A DNA stretch of 5,789 nt from Betaproteobacteria bacterium (GCA_009921765.1 RFXC01000245.1:1-5789); one strand, 5' to 3'; numbered from the stretch's first letter, positions 1-5,789 are shown. A program made the numbers and translations. Notes: generated by a model not told the origin, from the letters alone.

Positions 1-105
1 CACCACCGCCAGGACAAATGCCTTGGTCCGACCCTTCGGCGCGGGCGGCTTGGTGGGCGGGCGAACCGCGCTGGGGTCGTCCGGCTCCGGACGGTTAGCG
101 TTCAT
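1..105 (-). CDS. tolA: TolA, N-terminal fragment (cut by the window edge)
   Basis: TolA spans the periplasm and links the TolQR motor to TolB/Pal. Only 35 codons lie in the window. The reading begins at the ATG that overlaps the tolR stop (ATGA). It gives a polar, Pro-rich cytoplasmic leader of about 28 residues (MNANRPEPDD at the start, a PPTKPPAPKGRTK stretch before the membrane) and then the beginning of a hydrophobic segment (AFVLAVV). A basic leader leading straight into a single membrane helix fits the TolA N-terminus. No diagnostic TolA domain is included, so the identification rests on position after tolQ-tolR and on this leader-plus-helix layout. There is no purine-rich ribosome site, so translational coupling to tolR is likely. 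Confidence 0.85.
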   Translation of the reverse strand, partial: MNANRPEPDDPSAVRPPTKPPAPKGRTKAFVLAVV

Positions 106-545
106 CGGCTGCCGCTCGGCGGACGCACCATCAGCGCAATCCGATTGATGTTCATCTTCTGGAGTTCACCCATCACTTCAATGATCACTTCGTAACGCAC
201 CTGGCGGTCGCCGCTGATGACCACTGGCAGATCGCCGCCGCCGACGGCCCGGATGGCGTCGGCAAGCTCGCGTCGCCCCACTGTGGATTCGGGCGAGTCG
301 CCGCGGTTGCGCGCCCTGACTTTCATTTCCCCGGAAGCGGTGACCGTGACCTCGACATAGGCATCGGGGCGCTGGTTGCTGCGCCCGGCGCTGGGAAGGT
401 CGACGACGCCAGGCGGCAGCATGGGTGCGGTGACCATGAAAATCACGAGCAGTACCAGCATCACGTCGATGTAGGGGACGACGTTGATTTCGCTGACCGG
501 ACGTCTGCGACCGGAGCGGCCGCCGCGGGAGGATACGGTTGCCAT
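102..545 (-). CDS. tolR: TolR, inner-membrane/periplasmic Tol-Pal subunit
   Basis: TolR is the ExbD/TolR-family partner of TolQ. It has a single N-terminal membrane helix and a periplasmic domain that interacts with peptidoglycan. The protein has 147 residues. A short Arg-rich cytoplasmic start (1-17) is followed by SEINVVPYIDVMLVLLVIF (18-36). Its membrane Asp27 corresponds to the functionally essential Asp23 of E. coli TolR. The helix ends near residue 42 at TAPML, and a VDLPSAG motif follows. The periplasmic domain runs to the C-terminus, with the PVVISGDRQVRYEVIIEVM segment typical of the family around 107-125. The nine bases between tolQ and this ATG are pyrimidine-rich, so initiation probably depends on coupling to tolQ translation. 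Its TGA overlaps the tolA ATG as ATGA. Confidence 0.97.
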   Translation of the reverse strand: MATVSSRGGRSGRRRPVSEINVVPYIDVMLVLLVIFMVTAPMLPPGVVDLPSAGRSNQRPDAYVEVTVTASGEMKVRARNRGDSPESTVGRRELADAIRAVGGGDLPVVISGDRQVRYEVIIEVMGELQKMNINRIALMVRPPSGSR

Positions 546-554
546 GAGGAGTGA

Positions 555-1226
555 TCAGCGCGCGCGGCGCTGAAGAATGTTGGAGAACTCCTCGATGAAG
601 GTCTCGAAACGCGAGGCCAGTCGATCGAGGTCGTGCGAGAAACGGTTGTAGGCCACGAAGGCCGGAATGGCAGCAAAGAGGCCGATGGCGGTGGCAACCA
701 GCGCCTCGGCAATGCCAGGGGCGACCGAGGCGAGCGTCGCCTGCTGCACATTGGCCAGCCCCCGGAATGAATTCATGATGCCCCACACCGTGCCGAACAG
801 ACCGATGTAGGGGCTCACCGAACCGGCCGAGGCAAGAAATGGCACGCTTGATTCCAGCATGTCCACTTCGCGCTGGTACGACGCCCGCATGGCACGACGT
901 GCGCCATCGAGCATGGCCATGGGATCGCCCGGCTTTTGCTGGCGAACCTTGAGGAATTCGCTCATGCCGGCCTCGAAGATCCGGGCCAGTGAGCCGTGAT
1001 CACGCGATTTGTCCTGAACCTGCTGATAAAGCTCGCCCAGATCGCGGTCGCGCCAGAACTCGGCCTCGAACTGATCGGTGGCAATTCGCGCCGAGCGCAG
1101 CGCGAAGAGCTTGCGAAAGATGACGGTCCACGAGGCGACCGAGATCGCAAGGAGCAGTGCCATGACAAACTGCACCAGTGCGCTCGCCTGCTGTACGAGC
1201 GACAGGATCGACATGTCTGAATTCAT
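555..1226 (-). CDS. tolQ: TolQ, inner-membrane proton-channel subunit of Tol-Pal
   Basis: TolQ is the MotA/TolQ/ExbB-family protein that, with TolR, uses the proton-motive force to energise TolA for outer-membrane constriction at division. The protein has 223 residues. The N-terminus, MNSDMSILSLVQQAS, aligns in style with E. coli TolQ, which supports the first ATG over the one four codons later. Three membrane segments are visible, near 14-36, 128-152 and 167-193, with a large cytoplasmic loop between the first two. The family block SPYIGLFGTVWGIMNSF (138-154) contains Thr146, and EALVATAIGLFAAIPA (174-189) contains Thr179; these match the channel threonines of E. coli TolQ. Nine bases separate its TGA from tolR. 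A four-codon frame (ATG at 1237) ends on the TGA that overlaps the tolQ ATG. Confidence 0.97.
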   Translation of the reverse strand: MNSDMSILSLVQQASALVQFVMALLLAISVASWTVIFRKLFALRSARIATDQFEAEFWRDRDLGELYQQVQDKSRDHGSLARIFEAGMSEFLKVRQQKPGDPMAMLDGARRAMRASYQREVDMLESSVPFLASAGSVSPYIGLFGTVWGIMNSFRGLANVQQATLASVAPGIAEALVATAIGLFAAIPAFVAYNRFSHDLDRLASRFETFIEEFSNILQRRAR

Positions 1227-1241
1227 TGAAGGCCCATCGGA

Positions 1242-1766
1242 TCAAGTTTCAGTGGCGAGCGCGCCACGGGTGGCAAGTTCGGCGAGCAGCGGTCGCGGCA
1301 AGGCAGCCGCTCGCTGGTCGGTAAGGCGGAGCGCCGCGATGCGGACGGTGGCGCGCACCAGTTCCCCGCCGCTTGCGGTATCAAATGCATTCTGCGCGAG
1401 CAACAGCGAGGCGCGCCGGGCTTCGGCCAGGCGCAGCTCGGTACGGATCGTCTGATCCAGCCGCCCGGGGCGGAGGAACGCGATCTGCATGTCGCGCACC
1501 ACAAAACCGATACCCGTTGCCGGTCCGAGCGATGACTGTTCGATGCCAAGCGCGCGCAGCCAGTCGGTTCGGGCGCGCTCGAAAAATCGCAACCAGCTTG
1601 CGTGATAGACGATGCCACCGGCGTCGGTGTCTTCCAGATAGACACGAAGCGTTTGCGTGAGCAGGCTCGCCGAGCCCGCCGTGGCTGCGGAAATAGGTGC
1701 GTGATCGGCAAAGCGGTTGCGGGTCGCTGCGCGCGCGACAGATGATTCGGGTTCGGGAGATGGCAC
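1242..1766 (-). CDS. ybgC: YbgC, Tol-Pal-associated acyl-CoA thioesterase (hotdog fold)
   Basis: YbgC is a 4-hydroxybenzoyl-CoA-thioesterase-type hotdog enzyme that hydrolyses acyl-CoA and is normally the first gene of the tol-pal cluster. The core begins near residue 40 with RVYLEDTDAGGIVYHASW, where Asp48 corresponds to the catalytic Asp18 of E. coli YbgC. FFERARTDWL (61-70) and GFVVRDMQIAFLRPGRLD (around 87-104) are the further family blocks. At 174 residues it is about 40 longer than E. coli YbgC, mostly from an N-terminal Ser/Ala/Arg-rich stretch of about 35 residues. GTG at 1766 is the only ATG/GTG/TTG in frame before the core; an in-frame TAG lies just upstream, within the -10 box region. 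No ribosome site is visible. Fifteen bases separate its stop from tolQ. The function is secure by family and context; the N-terminus is less so. Confidence 0.93.
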   Translation of the reverse strand: MPSPEPESSVARAATRNRFADHAPISAATAGSASLLTQTLRVYLEDTDAGGIVYHASWLRFFERARTDWLRALGIEQSSLGPATGIGFVVRDMQIAFLRPGRLDQTIRTELRLAEARRASLLLAQNAFDTASGGELVRATVRIAALRLTDQRAAALPRPLLAELATRGALATET

Positions 1767-1822
1767 GCGCGCGATTCTAGCCTACTGGCACCCCTCGACA
1801 TGCGCGCGCGTCTGCGCGTGCG
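1763..1822. other. Alternating purine-pyrimidine (GC)n tracts around the ybgC promoter
   Basis: Positions 1798-1811 alternate purine and pyrimidine without a break for 14 bases, nearly all GC steps, and 1813-1822 alternate for another 10. A further 11-base alternating tract covers 1763-1773, including the ybgC start codon. Together they bracket the TAGAAT box. Such tracts can adopt left-handed Z-DNA under negative supercoiling, but in a GC-rich genome short runs of this kind also arise by chance. A functional role is only speculation. Confidence 0.3.
1766..1802 (-). promoter_or_regulatory. Candidate sigma70-type promoter for ybgC-tolQRA
   Basis: The minus strand reads TAGAAT at 1779-1774, five of six matches to the TATAAT -10 box. 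It lies in the only intergenic gap of any size (61 bases). The best -35 candidate, ATGTCG at 1801-1796 with a 16-base spacer, matches TTGACA at only three positions, and there is no extended TG. Seven bases (CGCGCGC) separate the -10 box from the GTG at 1766, so transcription would begin at or next to the start codon. The -10 box and its position are seen in the sequence; promoter activity is inferred. Confidence 0.5.
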
Positions 1823-1827
1823 GCCAA

Positions 1828-2835
1828 TCACCCGGCCGCCCCGGGGGCAATACCCAATCCCGGGACAGGGGGCAAATGCGGGGCGATGTCCGCCCAGCGC
1901 GGCAAAGGGTCGATGGCGCCGCGGCCGGTGGTGGCAATTGCTGCAGCGACGTTGGCGGCATGGGCGGCTGCGGCCAGCGTGTCGCCGGCGATCAGACGCG
2001 CCACCATGACCCCGCCGAAACAGTCGCCCGCACCGGTGGCATCGATTGCGCGGACCGGATGCGCGGCGATGGCAAGCGCTGTCTCGGGGTTGGCGACCCA
2101 TGCGCCTGCTGCCCCCAGCTTGACCGCAACCGATCGCGCCCCAGCGCTGATCGCCCAGTCTGAGAGCCGCGCCGGGTCGGTCGATTCAAATAGCGCCTGC
2201 GCCTCGTCGATGGAAGGCAGGAACAGGTCGCAGTACGGCAACGTTGCGCGGGCAATGGCCGCAGCGCGCGCCGCCGGCCACAGGCGTGGCCGGAAATTGA
2301 GGTCGTAGCTGATCCGTGTGCCGTGGGCGCGTGCGAACTCGATCGCCTCGAATACGGTGTCGCAGGCGCGCTCGGAGATGGCCTGCGAGATGCCTGAAAC
2401 ATGGAGCCAGCAACTGGTCTTGATGCGGGCGCGAAACGCATCGGTGAGCCGCATGCCAGTGGCAGCTGATCCCGCGCGCCGGTAGCTGAAAGTGTGACCG
2501 CGCTCGTCGTAACGGATGAAGTAGAGGCCGGTTGGCTGATGGGGGTCGAGTTCGACGGCGCCGCATTCCACGCCCTCGCGCCCCCAGAGCGCGATCAGCG
2601 CGCGGCCGAAGTCCTCATCGCCCAAGCGGCTGAGGTAGGTGCAGCGCGCGCCTGCGCGCTGAGCGGCAATGGCGAAATTTGACGTGTCGCCGCCAAAGCC
2701 CTGGCACCAGTCGTTCGTGCCAGGTGTCTGGCTGAATTCGATCAGCGGTTCGCCGAGGGCCGCCACATCAAACGTGCGGGCATCGTCGCTGCGAACGACC
2801 GGCATCGGGGCCGGCAGACCAGGGCTGTTGCTCAC
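1828..2835 (-). CDS. kdgK: PfkB/ribokinase-family sugar kinase, probably 2-keto-3-deoxygluconate kinase
   Basis: This is a cytoplasmic ATP-dependent carbohydrate kinase of 335 residues. The fold starts at DVAALGEPLIEF (about 23-34). PfkB signature 1 is the GFGGDTSNFAIAAQRAGA region (46-63). Signature 2 is DATGAGD (265-271), with Asp271 as catalytic base; KLGAAGAW (239-246) is the nucleotide-side loop. YRRAGSAA (118-125) and YDLNFRPRLW (177-186) resemble the substrate-loop and D-N-RP-LW motifs of 2-keto-3-deoxygluconate kinases, which phosphorylate KDG to KDPG for the Entner-Doudoroff route. Other sugar or ketosugar substrates in this family remain possible. ATG at 2859 is in frame but lacks a ribosome site. 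GTG at 2835 forms a GTGA overlap with the rhomboid stop and has AGG seven bases upstream, so I chose it. ATG at 2805 is a third option. No aldolase or dehydratase gene lies nearby. Confidence 0.9.
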   Translation of the reverse strand: MSNSPGLPAPMPVVRSDDARTFDVAALGEPLIEFSQTPGTNDWCQGFGGDTSNFAIAAQRAGARCTYLSRLGDEDFGRALIALWGREGVECGAVELDPHQPTGLYFIRYDERGHTFSYRRAGSAATGMRLTDAFRARIKTSCWLHVSGISQAISERACDTVFEAIEFARAHGTRISYDLNFRPRLWPAARAAAIARATLPYCDLFLPSIDEAQALFESTDPARLSDWAISAGARSVAVKLGAAGAWVANPETALAIAAHPVRAIDATGAGDCFGGVMVARLIAGDTLAAAAHAANVAAAIATTGRGAIDPLPRWADIAPHLPPVPGLGIAPGAAG

Positions 2836-3542
2836 GACAGCACCTGCCACGCCAGCCATGCGCAGGCGGCCGCGAGTGTGAGCGCTGCGCCCAGGCGGAG
2901 TGCCGCCTTCACGGGTGCATCCTCCCAGCCGGGGCGGCCGTCTAGAATGGCTGCCAGCGCGATGCCGGCGATCAGTCCGCCGAGGTGGGCGGCGTTATCG
3001 ACGCCGCCCACGGTAAAGCCGAGCAGCAGCGACACGCCGATGTAGACCAGAAGCGAGCTTTGAAGCGGTTTGAGGAGCGGAGCAGGAAGACTGCCCGGCC
3101 GCAGCCAGATCACCGCAAGCAAGGCACCAACCACACCCAGAATGGCACCCGAGGCGCCCACCGACACAGCGCTGCGCCCGGTAAAAAACAGGCTGGCCAT
3201 CGAGCCCGCCAGGCCCGAGCCCAGATACAGCACCAGAAACTGCAGATTGCCGTAGAAGCGCTCAGCCACCCGGCCGGTGTCCCACAGCGCCCACATGTTG
3301 AGAACCAGGTGCAGCACGCCCGCGTGGAGCACGGTGGCGCTCATGAGCCGCCAGGGCTCGTTCCGTGTTTCGGCAAGCCGGTTGCCGCCCAGTGCGAGCA
3401 GTTCAGAGCCATTCGGGTTCAGCGCCGACGCGCCGCCCGCGACCGCGGCCAGCCAGGCGACGACATTGACCGCGACGATCAGATAGGTGACCCAGGTGCG
3501 GGGCGTGAGCTGGTGCAGGCGTGCCAGCGGGTCGTCATTCAC
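2832..3542 (-). CDS. Rhomboid-family intramembrane serine protease
   Basis: Rhomboids cleave transmembrane substrates inside the lipid bilayer with a Ser-His dyad. From the proposed GTG start the protein has 236 residues. The loop before helix 2 carries Trp64-Arg65, followed by His73-xxxx-His78-xxx-Asn82 (oxyanion and active-site support). GASG at 129-132 holds the nucleophile Ser131, and DNAAHLGG holds the catalytic His186. Hydrophobic segments lie near 17-38, 71-88, 101-120, 127-146, 163-179, 182-200 and 213-235, suggesting a six-helix core plus one extra C-terminal helix. The frame is open back to 3608, but that would add 22 low-complexity residues deep inside ruvB. GTG at 3542 overlaps the ruvB stop by eight bases and removes them, so I prefer it. 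A weak GGGA lies before it. The substrate cannot be told from the sequence. The product is an inner-membrane protein. Confidence 0.93.
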   Translation of the reverse strand: MNDDPLARLHQLTPRTWVTYLIVAVNVVAWLAAVAGGASALNPNGSELLALGGNRLAETRNEPWRLMSATVLHAGVLHLVLNMWALWDTGRVAERFYGNLQFLVLYLGSGLAGSMASLFFTGRSAVSVGASGAILGVVGALLAVIWLRPGSLPAPLLKPLQSSLLVYIGVSLLLGFTVGGVDNAAHLGGLIAGIALAAILDGRPGWEDAPVKAALRLGAALTLAAACAWLAWQVLS

Positions 3543-4578
3543 CGCGTGGGTCCCAGAGCTCGGGCGTACGCCCGGCCGGCATGGCAAGGCCGAAGTGCTG
3601 CCAGGCATGCGAGGTGGCCACGCGGCCCCGTGGCGTGCGCTGGATGAACCCCTGTTGAATCAGGTAGGGCTCAAGCACATCTTCGATGGTGTCGCGCTCT
3701 TCGCCGATTGCCGCGGCAATGTTGTCGAGGCCGACCGGTCCCCCACCGAAGCGCTCGATCATGGCGCGCAGCAGCTTCCGGTCCATCAGATCAAAGCCCA
3801 GCGAGTCGACGTCAAGCATCTTGAGCGCCGCGTCGGCGATGGGCGCATCGATCTGACCGCCCGCTTTCACTTCGGCGTAGTCTCGAACGCGGCGCAGCAG
3901 CCGGTTGGCAATGCGCGGCGTGCCCCGCGAGCGTCGTGCGATCTCGCCCGCGCCCTCGGCAGTGATGGTGGCACCGAGCAACAGCGCCGAACGCGAGACG
4001 ATCAGCGTGAGCTCATCCACATCGTAGAACTCGAGCCTGGAGACGATTCCGAAGCGGTCGCGCAGCGGGTTGGTGAGCATGCCGGCGCGGGTCGTGGCGC
4101 CCACCAGCGTGAACGGTTGAAGATCGAGCTTGATCGAGCGGGCAGCTGGCCCCTCGCCGATCATGATGTCGATCTGATAGTCCTCGAGTGCGGGGTAAAG
4201 GATTTCTTCGACCACCGGTGACAGGCGATGGATCTCGTCAATGAAAAGAACGTCGTTGCGTTCGAGGCTGGTGAGAATCGCCGCAAGATCGCCCGGACGT
4301 TCAATCACCGGCCCGGAGGTCTGACGCAGCTTCACGCCCATCTCGGCTGCAACAATGTGTGCAAGCGTGGTCTTGCCCAGCCCGGGCGGGCCAAACAGCA
4401 GCAGGTGGTCCAGTGCCTCGCTGCGGCCGCGCGCGGCTGCGATGAAAATTTCCAGCTGCTCGCGAATCTTTCGCTGTCCGACATAGTCGGACAGGGTGCG
4501 CGGTCGCAGCGCCCGCTCGACCACGTCCTCGCTGGGGGAGGTGCTCGCTGCAGAAACGATCCGATCGTTTTCGATCAT
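3535..4578 (-). CDS. ruvB: RuvB, Holliday-junction branch migration ATPase
   Basis: RuvB is the AAA+ hexameric motor that pulls DNA through the RuvA-bound junction. The protein has 347 residues, a normal length. In order one sees: the N-terminal [11 protein letters not shown] motif (25-35); Walker [10 protein letters not shown] (63-71); Walker [10 protein letters not shown] (111-119, Asp114 and Glu115); sensor 1 GATTR (160-164); the arginine-finger region PLRDRFG (171-177); sensor 2 [16 protein letters not shown] (218-233); and a C-terminal winged-helix domain with the GGGPVGLDN and TPRGR motifs. The ATG is preceded by a C-rich stretch without any purine-rich ribosome site. A short inverted repeat (GATCG, four-base loop, CGATC) covers the first codons. 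The final eight bases, GTGAATGA, overlap the likely start of the rhomboid gene, so the two are probably translationally coupled. Confidence 0.98.
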   Translation of the reverse strand: MIENDRIVSAASTSPSEDVVERALRPRTLSDYVGQRKIREQLEIFIAAARGRSEALDHLLLFGPPGLGKTTLAHIVAAEMGVKLRQTSGPVIERPGDLAAILTSLERNDVLFIDEIHRLSPVVEEILYPALEDYQIDIMIGEGPAARSIKLDLQPFTLVGATTRAGMLTNPLRDRFGIVSRLEFYDVDELTLIVSRSALLLGATITAEGAGEIARRSRGTPRIANRLLRRVRDYAEVKAGGQIDAPIADAALKMLDVDSLGFDLMDRKLLRAMIERFGGGPVGLDNIAAAIGEERDTIEDVLEPYLIQQGFIQRTPRGRVATSHAWQHFGLAMPAGRTPELWDPRGE

Positions 4579-4601
4579 GGTGTGAGCGGGCCGGGCGCGG
4601 G

Positions 4602-5183
4602 TCAGTTCTTGCCGAGCTGGCGAAGCGCCTGCCGGATGCCGTCAGAAACCGATACGTCGGGGGGCAGGCCGCGCAGGGCCGCCTGCGCTTCACGTTCGGA
4701 GTAGCCGAGCGCGATCAAGGCGCGAACGATATCGACCCCGGCGTCGACCGTGACCGCCGTGCCCGGTGCATGGGGGAGCGCCGGGGCGAGTTTGCCCTTC
4801 AGTTCGAGGAGCAGACGCTCGGCGGTTTTCTTTCCAATGCCAGGCACCTTGAGCAGACGCGCGCTTTCCTGAAGCGCCACGGCCTGTGTGAGATCGGCCA
4901 CCGACATGCCGGACAACACGGCCAGCGCGGTTCGCGGCCCCACGCCGGAAATGCGGATCAGCTGGCGGAAGGTGTCGCGCTCGGGGGCGGTGAGAAAGCC
5001 GTAGAGAAGTTGCGCATCCTCGCGGACGATGAATTCGGTGAGCAGCACTACCCGCGTACCGATCTCGGGCAAATCGTAGAAGCTGCTCATCGGGACGTCG
5101 ACCTCGTAGCCCACGCCGCCCACGTCGACCAGCACGGTCGGTGGGGATTTCTCGAGCAGCAGTCCTGAGAGGCGACCGATCAT
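4602..5183 (-). CDS. ruvA: RuvA, Holliday-junction branch migration complex DNA-binding subunit
   Basis: RuvA tetramers bind the open four-way junction and load RuvB hexamers on opposite arms for branch migration. The protein has 193 residues, close to the usual 190-205. Residues 1-63 are the OB-fold domain, opening with MIGRLSG and containing the conserved [10 protein letters not shown] strand. Two helix-hairpin-helix motifs follow: SGVGPRTAL around 79-87 (preceded by RQLIRI) and [11 protein letters not shown] around 114-124. They contact the DNA backbone. A Pro/Ala-rich linker near 133-146 leads to the RuvB-contacting domain III (about 148-193, with the [13 protein letters not shown] helix). 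The ATG start gives the canonical N-terminus. There is no clear Shine-Dalgarno sequence in the 25-base gap from ruvC, and 23 bases separate the stop from the ruvB start. Confidence 0.97.
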   Translation of the reverse strand: MIGRLSGLLLEKSPPTVLVDVGGVGYEVDVPMSSFYDLPEIGTRVVLLTEFIVREDAQLLYGFLTAPERDTFRQLIRISGVGPRTALAVLSGMSVADLTQAVALQESARLLKVPGIGKKTAERLLLELKGKLAPALPHAPGTAVTVDAGVDIVRALIALGYSEREAQAALRGLPPDVSVSDGIRQALRQLGKN

Positions 5184-5208
5184 CTGGCGATCTTAGCAGC
5201 CCGCGCCG

Positions 5209-5760
5209 CTAGCGGCCGCGAACGCGTCCACCACGCGAGCGGGCGCCGCTTCGGGCGGTGCGCGCCAGAATGCCGGCGGCGCCCAGCTGCCCGGAGAGTG
5301 CCGACGCGTGGGCATGACAGATGGCGCAGGCGAGCGCGTCCGCCGCATCGGCCGAGGGGTCGCCTGGCAGCTGCAGCAGCCGCCGAACCATCGCCTGTAC
5401 CTGCTCCTTGCCCGCGCGACCGTAGCCCACCACCGACTGCTTGACCTGCAGGGCCGTGTATTCGTGAACCGGAAGATCGCGGATGGCGAGTGCCGCGACC
5501 GCTGCCCCGCGCGCCTGACCAAGCGCGAGTGTTGCCTGCGGGTTGATATTGACGAACACGATTTCCACCGAGGCGAGGTCGGGCTTCCAGGTGTTGATCA
5601 CCTCGGTGATGCCCTCGTGAATGGTGCGCAGGCGCGGGGCGAGTTCGCCGTCGGGAATGCGGATCACGCCGCTCGCGACATAGCCGAGCGCCGCCCCGTG
5701 CTTTTCAATCACACCGAAGCCGGTCCGGCGAAGGCCAGGGTCGATACCGAGGATGCGCAC
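5209..5760 (-). CDS. ruvC: RuvC, Holliday-junction resolvase (crossover junction endodeoxyribonuclease)
   Basis: RuvC is the Mg2+-dependent endonuclease that cuts four-way DNA junctions symmetrically after RuvAB-driven branch migration in recombinational repair. The 183-residue protein starts with the typical [10 protein letters not shown] strand. It keeps all four catalytic acidic residues at the same numbers as in E. coli RuvC: Asp7, Glu66 (in SVEIVF), Asp138 and Asp141 (in the ADAADALA block). The GQARG segment at 81-85 and the [10 protein letters not shown] segment at 105-114 are also family hallmarks. The start is GTG, chosen because it gives the canonical N-terminus; no purine-rich ribosome site is visible before it. 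Residues about 165-183 form a basic Arg/Gly/Ser/Ala tail beyond the catalytic core. The stop is TAG, with 25 bases to ruvA. This is very likely the first ruv gene of an operon. Confidence 0.97.
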   Translation of the reverse strand: MRILGIDPGLRRTGFGVIEKHGAALGYVASGVIRIPDGELAPRLRTIHEGITEVINTWKPDLASVEIVFVNINPQATLALGQARGAAVAALAIRDLPVHEYTALQVKQSVVGYGRAGKEQVQAMVRRLLQLPGDPSADAADALACAICHAHASALSGQLGAAGILARTARSGARSRGGRVRGR

Positions 5761-5780
5761 GAGGGTGATCGGCCGGTGCG

Positions 5781-5789
5781 TCAGTGCCG
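5781..5789 (-). CDS. Possible last two codons and stop of an upstream gene, perhaps purH
   Basis: Reading the minus strand from the window edge gives CGG CAC TGA, that is Arg-His-stop, 20 bases before the ruvC start. PurH (bifunctional AICAR transformylase/IMP cyclohydrolase) characteristically ends in a motif of the type RHFRH, and purH lies directly upstream of ruvC in several betaproteobacteria. The two visible residues fit that ending, but two codons cannot prove it and the reading frame is assumed. The identification is an inference from gene order plus this short match. Confidence 0.3.

Noticed and set aside
178..786. A 202-codon minus-strand open frame across tolR and tolQ
   Set aside because: It is an alternate frame of two intact Tol genes, with Arg/His-rich non-conserved translation.
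1824..1866. GC-rich inverted repeats near the kinase stop (CCCGG/CCGGG and repeated CCCGGG) as a terminator
   Set aside because: The stems are short (5-6 bp), mostly inside the coding region, and no T-run follows on the minus strand, so an intrinsic terminator is not supported.
1223..2101. A 292-codon minus-strand open frame crossing the kinase end, the intergenic gap and ybgC
   Set aside because: It lies out of frame over two clearly conserved genes, and its translation is Arg/Ser/Pro/Ala-rich with no recognisable domain, as expected for a GC-rich frame shadow.
2836..2859. Kinase start at ATG 2859
   Set aside because: It is in frame but would extend the overlap into the rhomboid gene by 28 bases and has no ribosome site; GTG at 2835 fits the GTGA overlap and has AGG at proper spacing. 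The ATG cannot be fully excluded.
3543..3608. Rhomboid start at 3608
   Set aside because: The added 22 residues are low-complexity and encoded within the conserved ruvB C-terminus; GTG 3542 gives a normal rhomboid N-terminus and a short overlap.
2985..3647. A 220-codon plus-strand open frame antisense to the rhomboid gene
   Set aside because: The composition is Arg/Gln/Ala/His-rich without motifs, and it covers a well-conserved membrane protease on the other strand.
3487..4221. A 244-codon plus-strand open frame antisense to ruvB
   Set aside because: Long antisense frames are common in GC-rich genes. The protein shows no domain, and the opposite strand encodes a fully conserved RuvB.
5184..5195. 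TAAGAT six bases before the ruvA ATG as a second -10 box
   Set aside because: It matches the consensus at only four of six positions, has no -35 match at the proper spacing (CGGCCG), and lies in a 25-base gap within an evident operon.

Overview
This is a GC-rich chromosomal window (estimated by eye at about 63-66% G+C) from a proteobacterium, most likely a betaproteobacterium of the Azoarcus/Thauera/Rhodocyclales type. That placement is an inference. It rests on the ruvC-ruvA-ruvB order, the two codons before ruvC that fit a purH tail, the ybgC-tolQ-tolR-tolA cluster downstream, and the protein sequence style. No database search was possible.

Every real gene lies on the minus strand, so transcription runs from the high-coordinate end to the low one. 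In that direction the window holds: the last two codons of a probable purH; ruvC, ruvA and ruvB (Holliday-junction resolvase and branch-migration motor); a rhomboid intramembrane serine protease; a PfkB-family sugar kinase resembling 2-keto-3-deoxygluconate kinase; then, after the only real intergenic gap (61 bases), ybgC, tolQ, tolR and the first 35 codons of tolA, which runs off the window. Coding density is very high and no stretch of 300 bases lacks a gene. I see no tRNA, rRNA, CRISPR array, IS element or intrinsic terminator.

The layout suggests two transcription units. The first is (purH)-ruvC-ruvA-ruvB-rhomboid-kinase. Its gaps are 20-25 bases among the first genes, and the last two junctions overlap: GTGAATGA between ruvB and the rhomboid gene, GTGA between the rhomboid gene and the kinase. 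The second is ybgC-tolQ-tolR-tolA. It is preceded by a good -10-like hexamer (TAGAAT) placed 7 bases before the only standard ybgC start codon, which points to a possible leaderless transcript. RuvA, RuvB and RuvC act together on Holliday junctions. TolQ, TolR and TolA form the inner-membrane part of the Tol-Pal envelope-constriction machine, with YbgC as the customary acyl-CoA thioesterase partner. The rhomboid and kinase genes have no obvious functional link to either system.

Most of the window is conserved housekeeping sequence and I found no clear new system. The points most worth a second look are the possible leaderless promoter/start of ybgC, the near-absence of Shine-Dalgarno sequences before most of the genes, and the rhomboid-kinase pair lying between the ruv and tol clusters.
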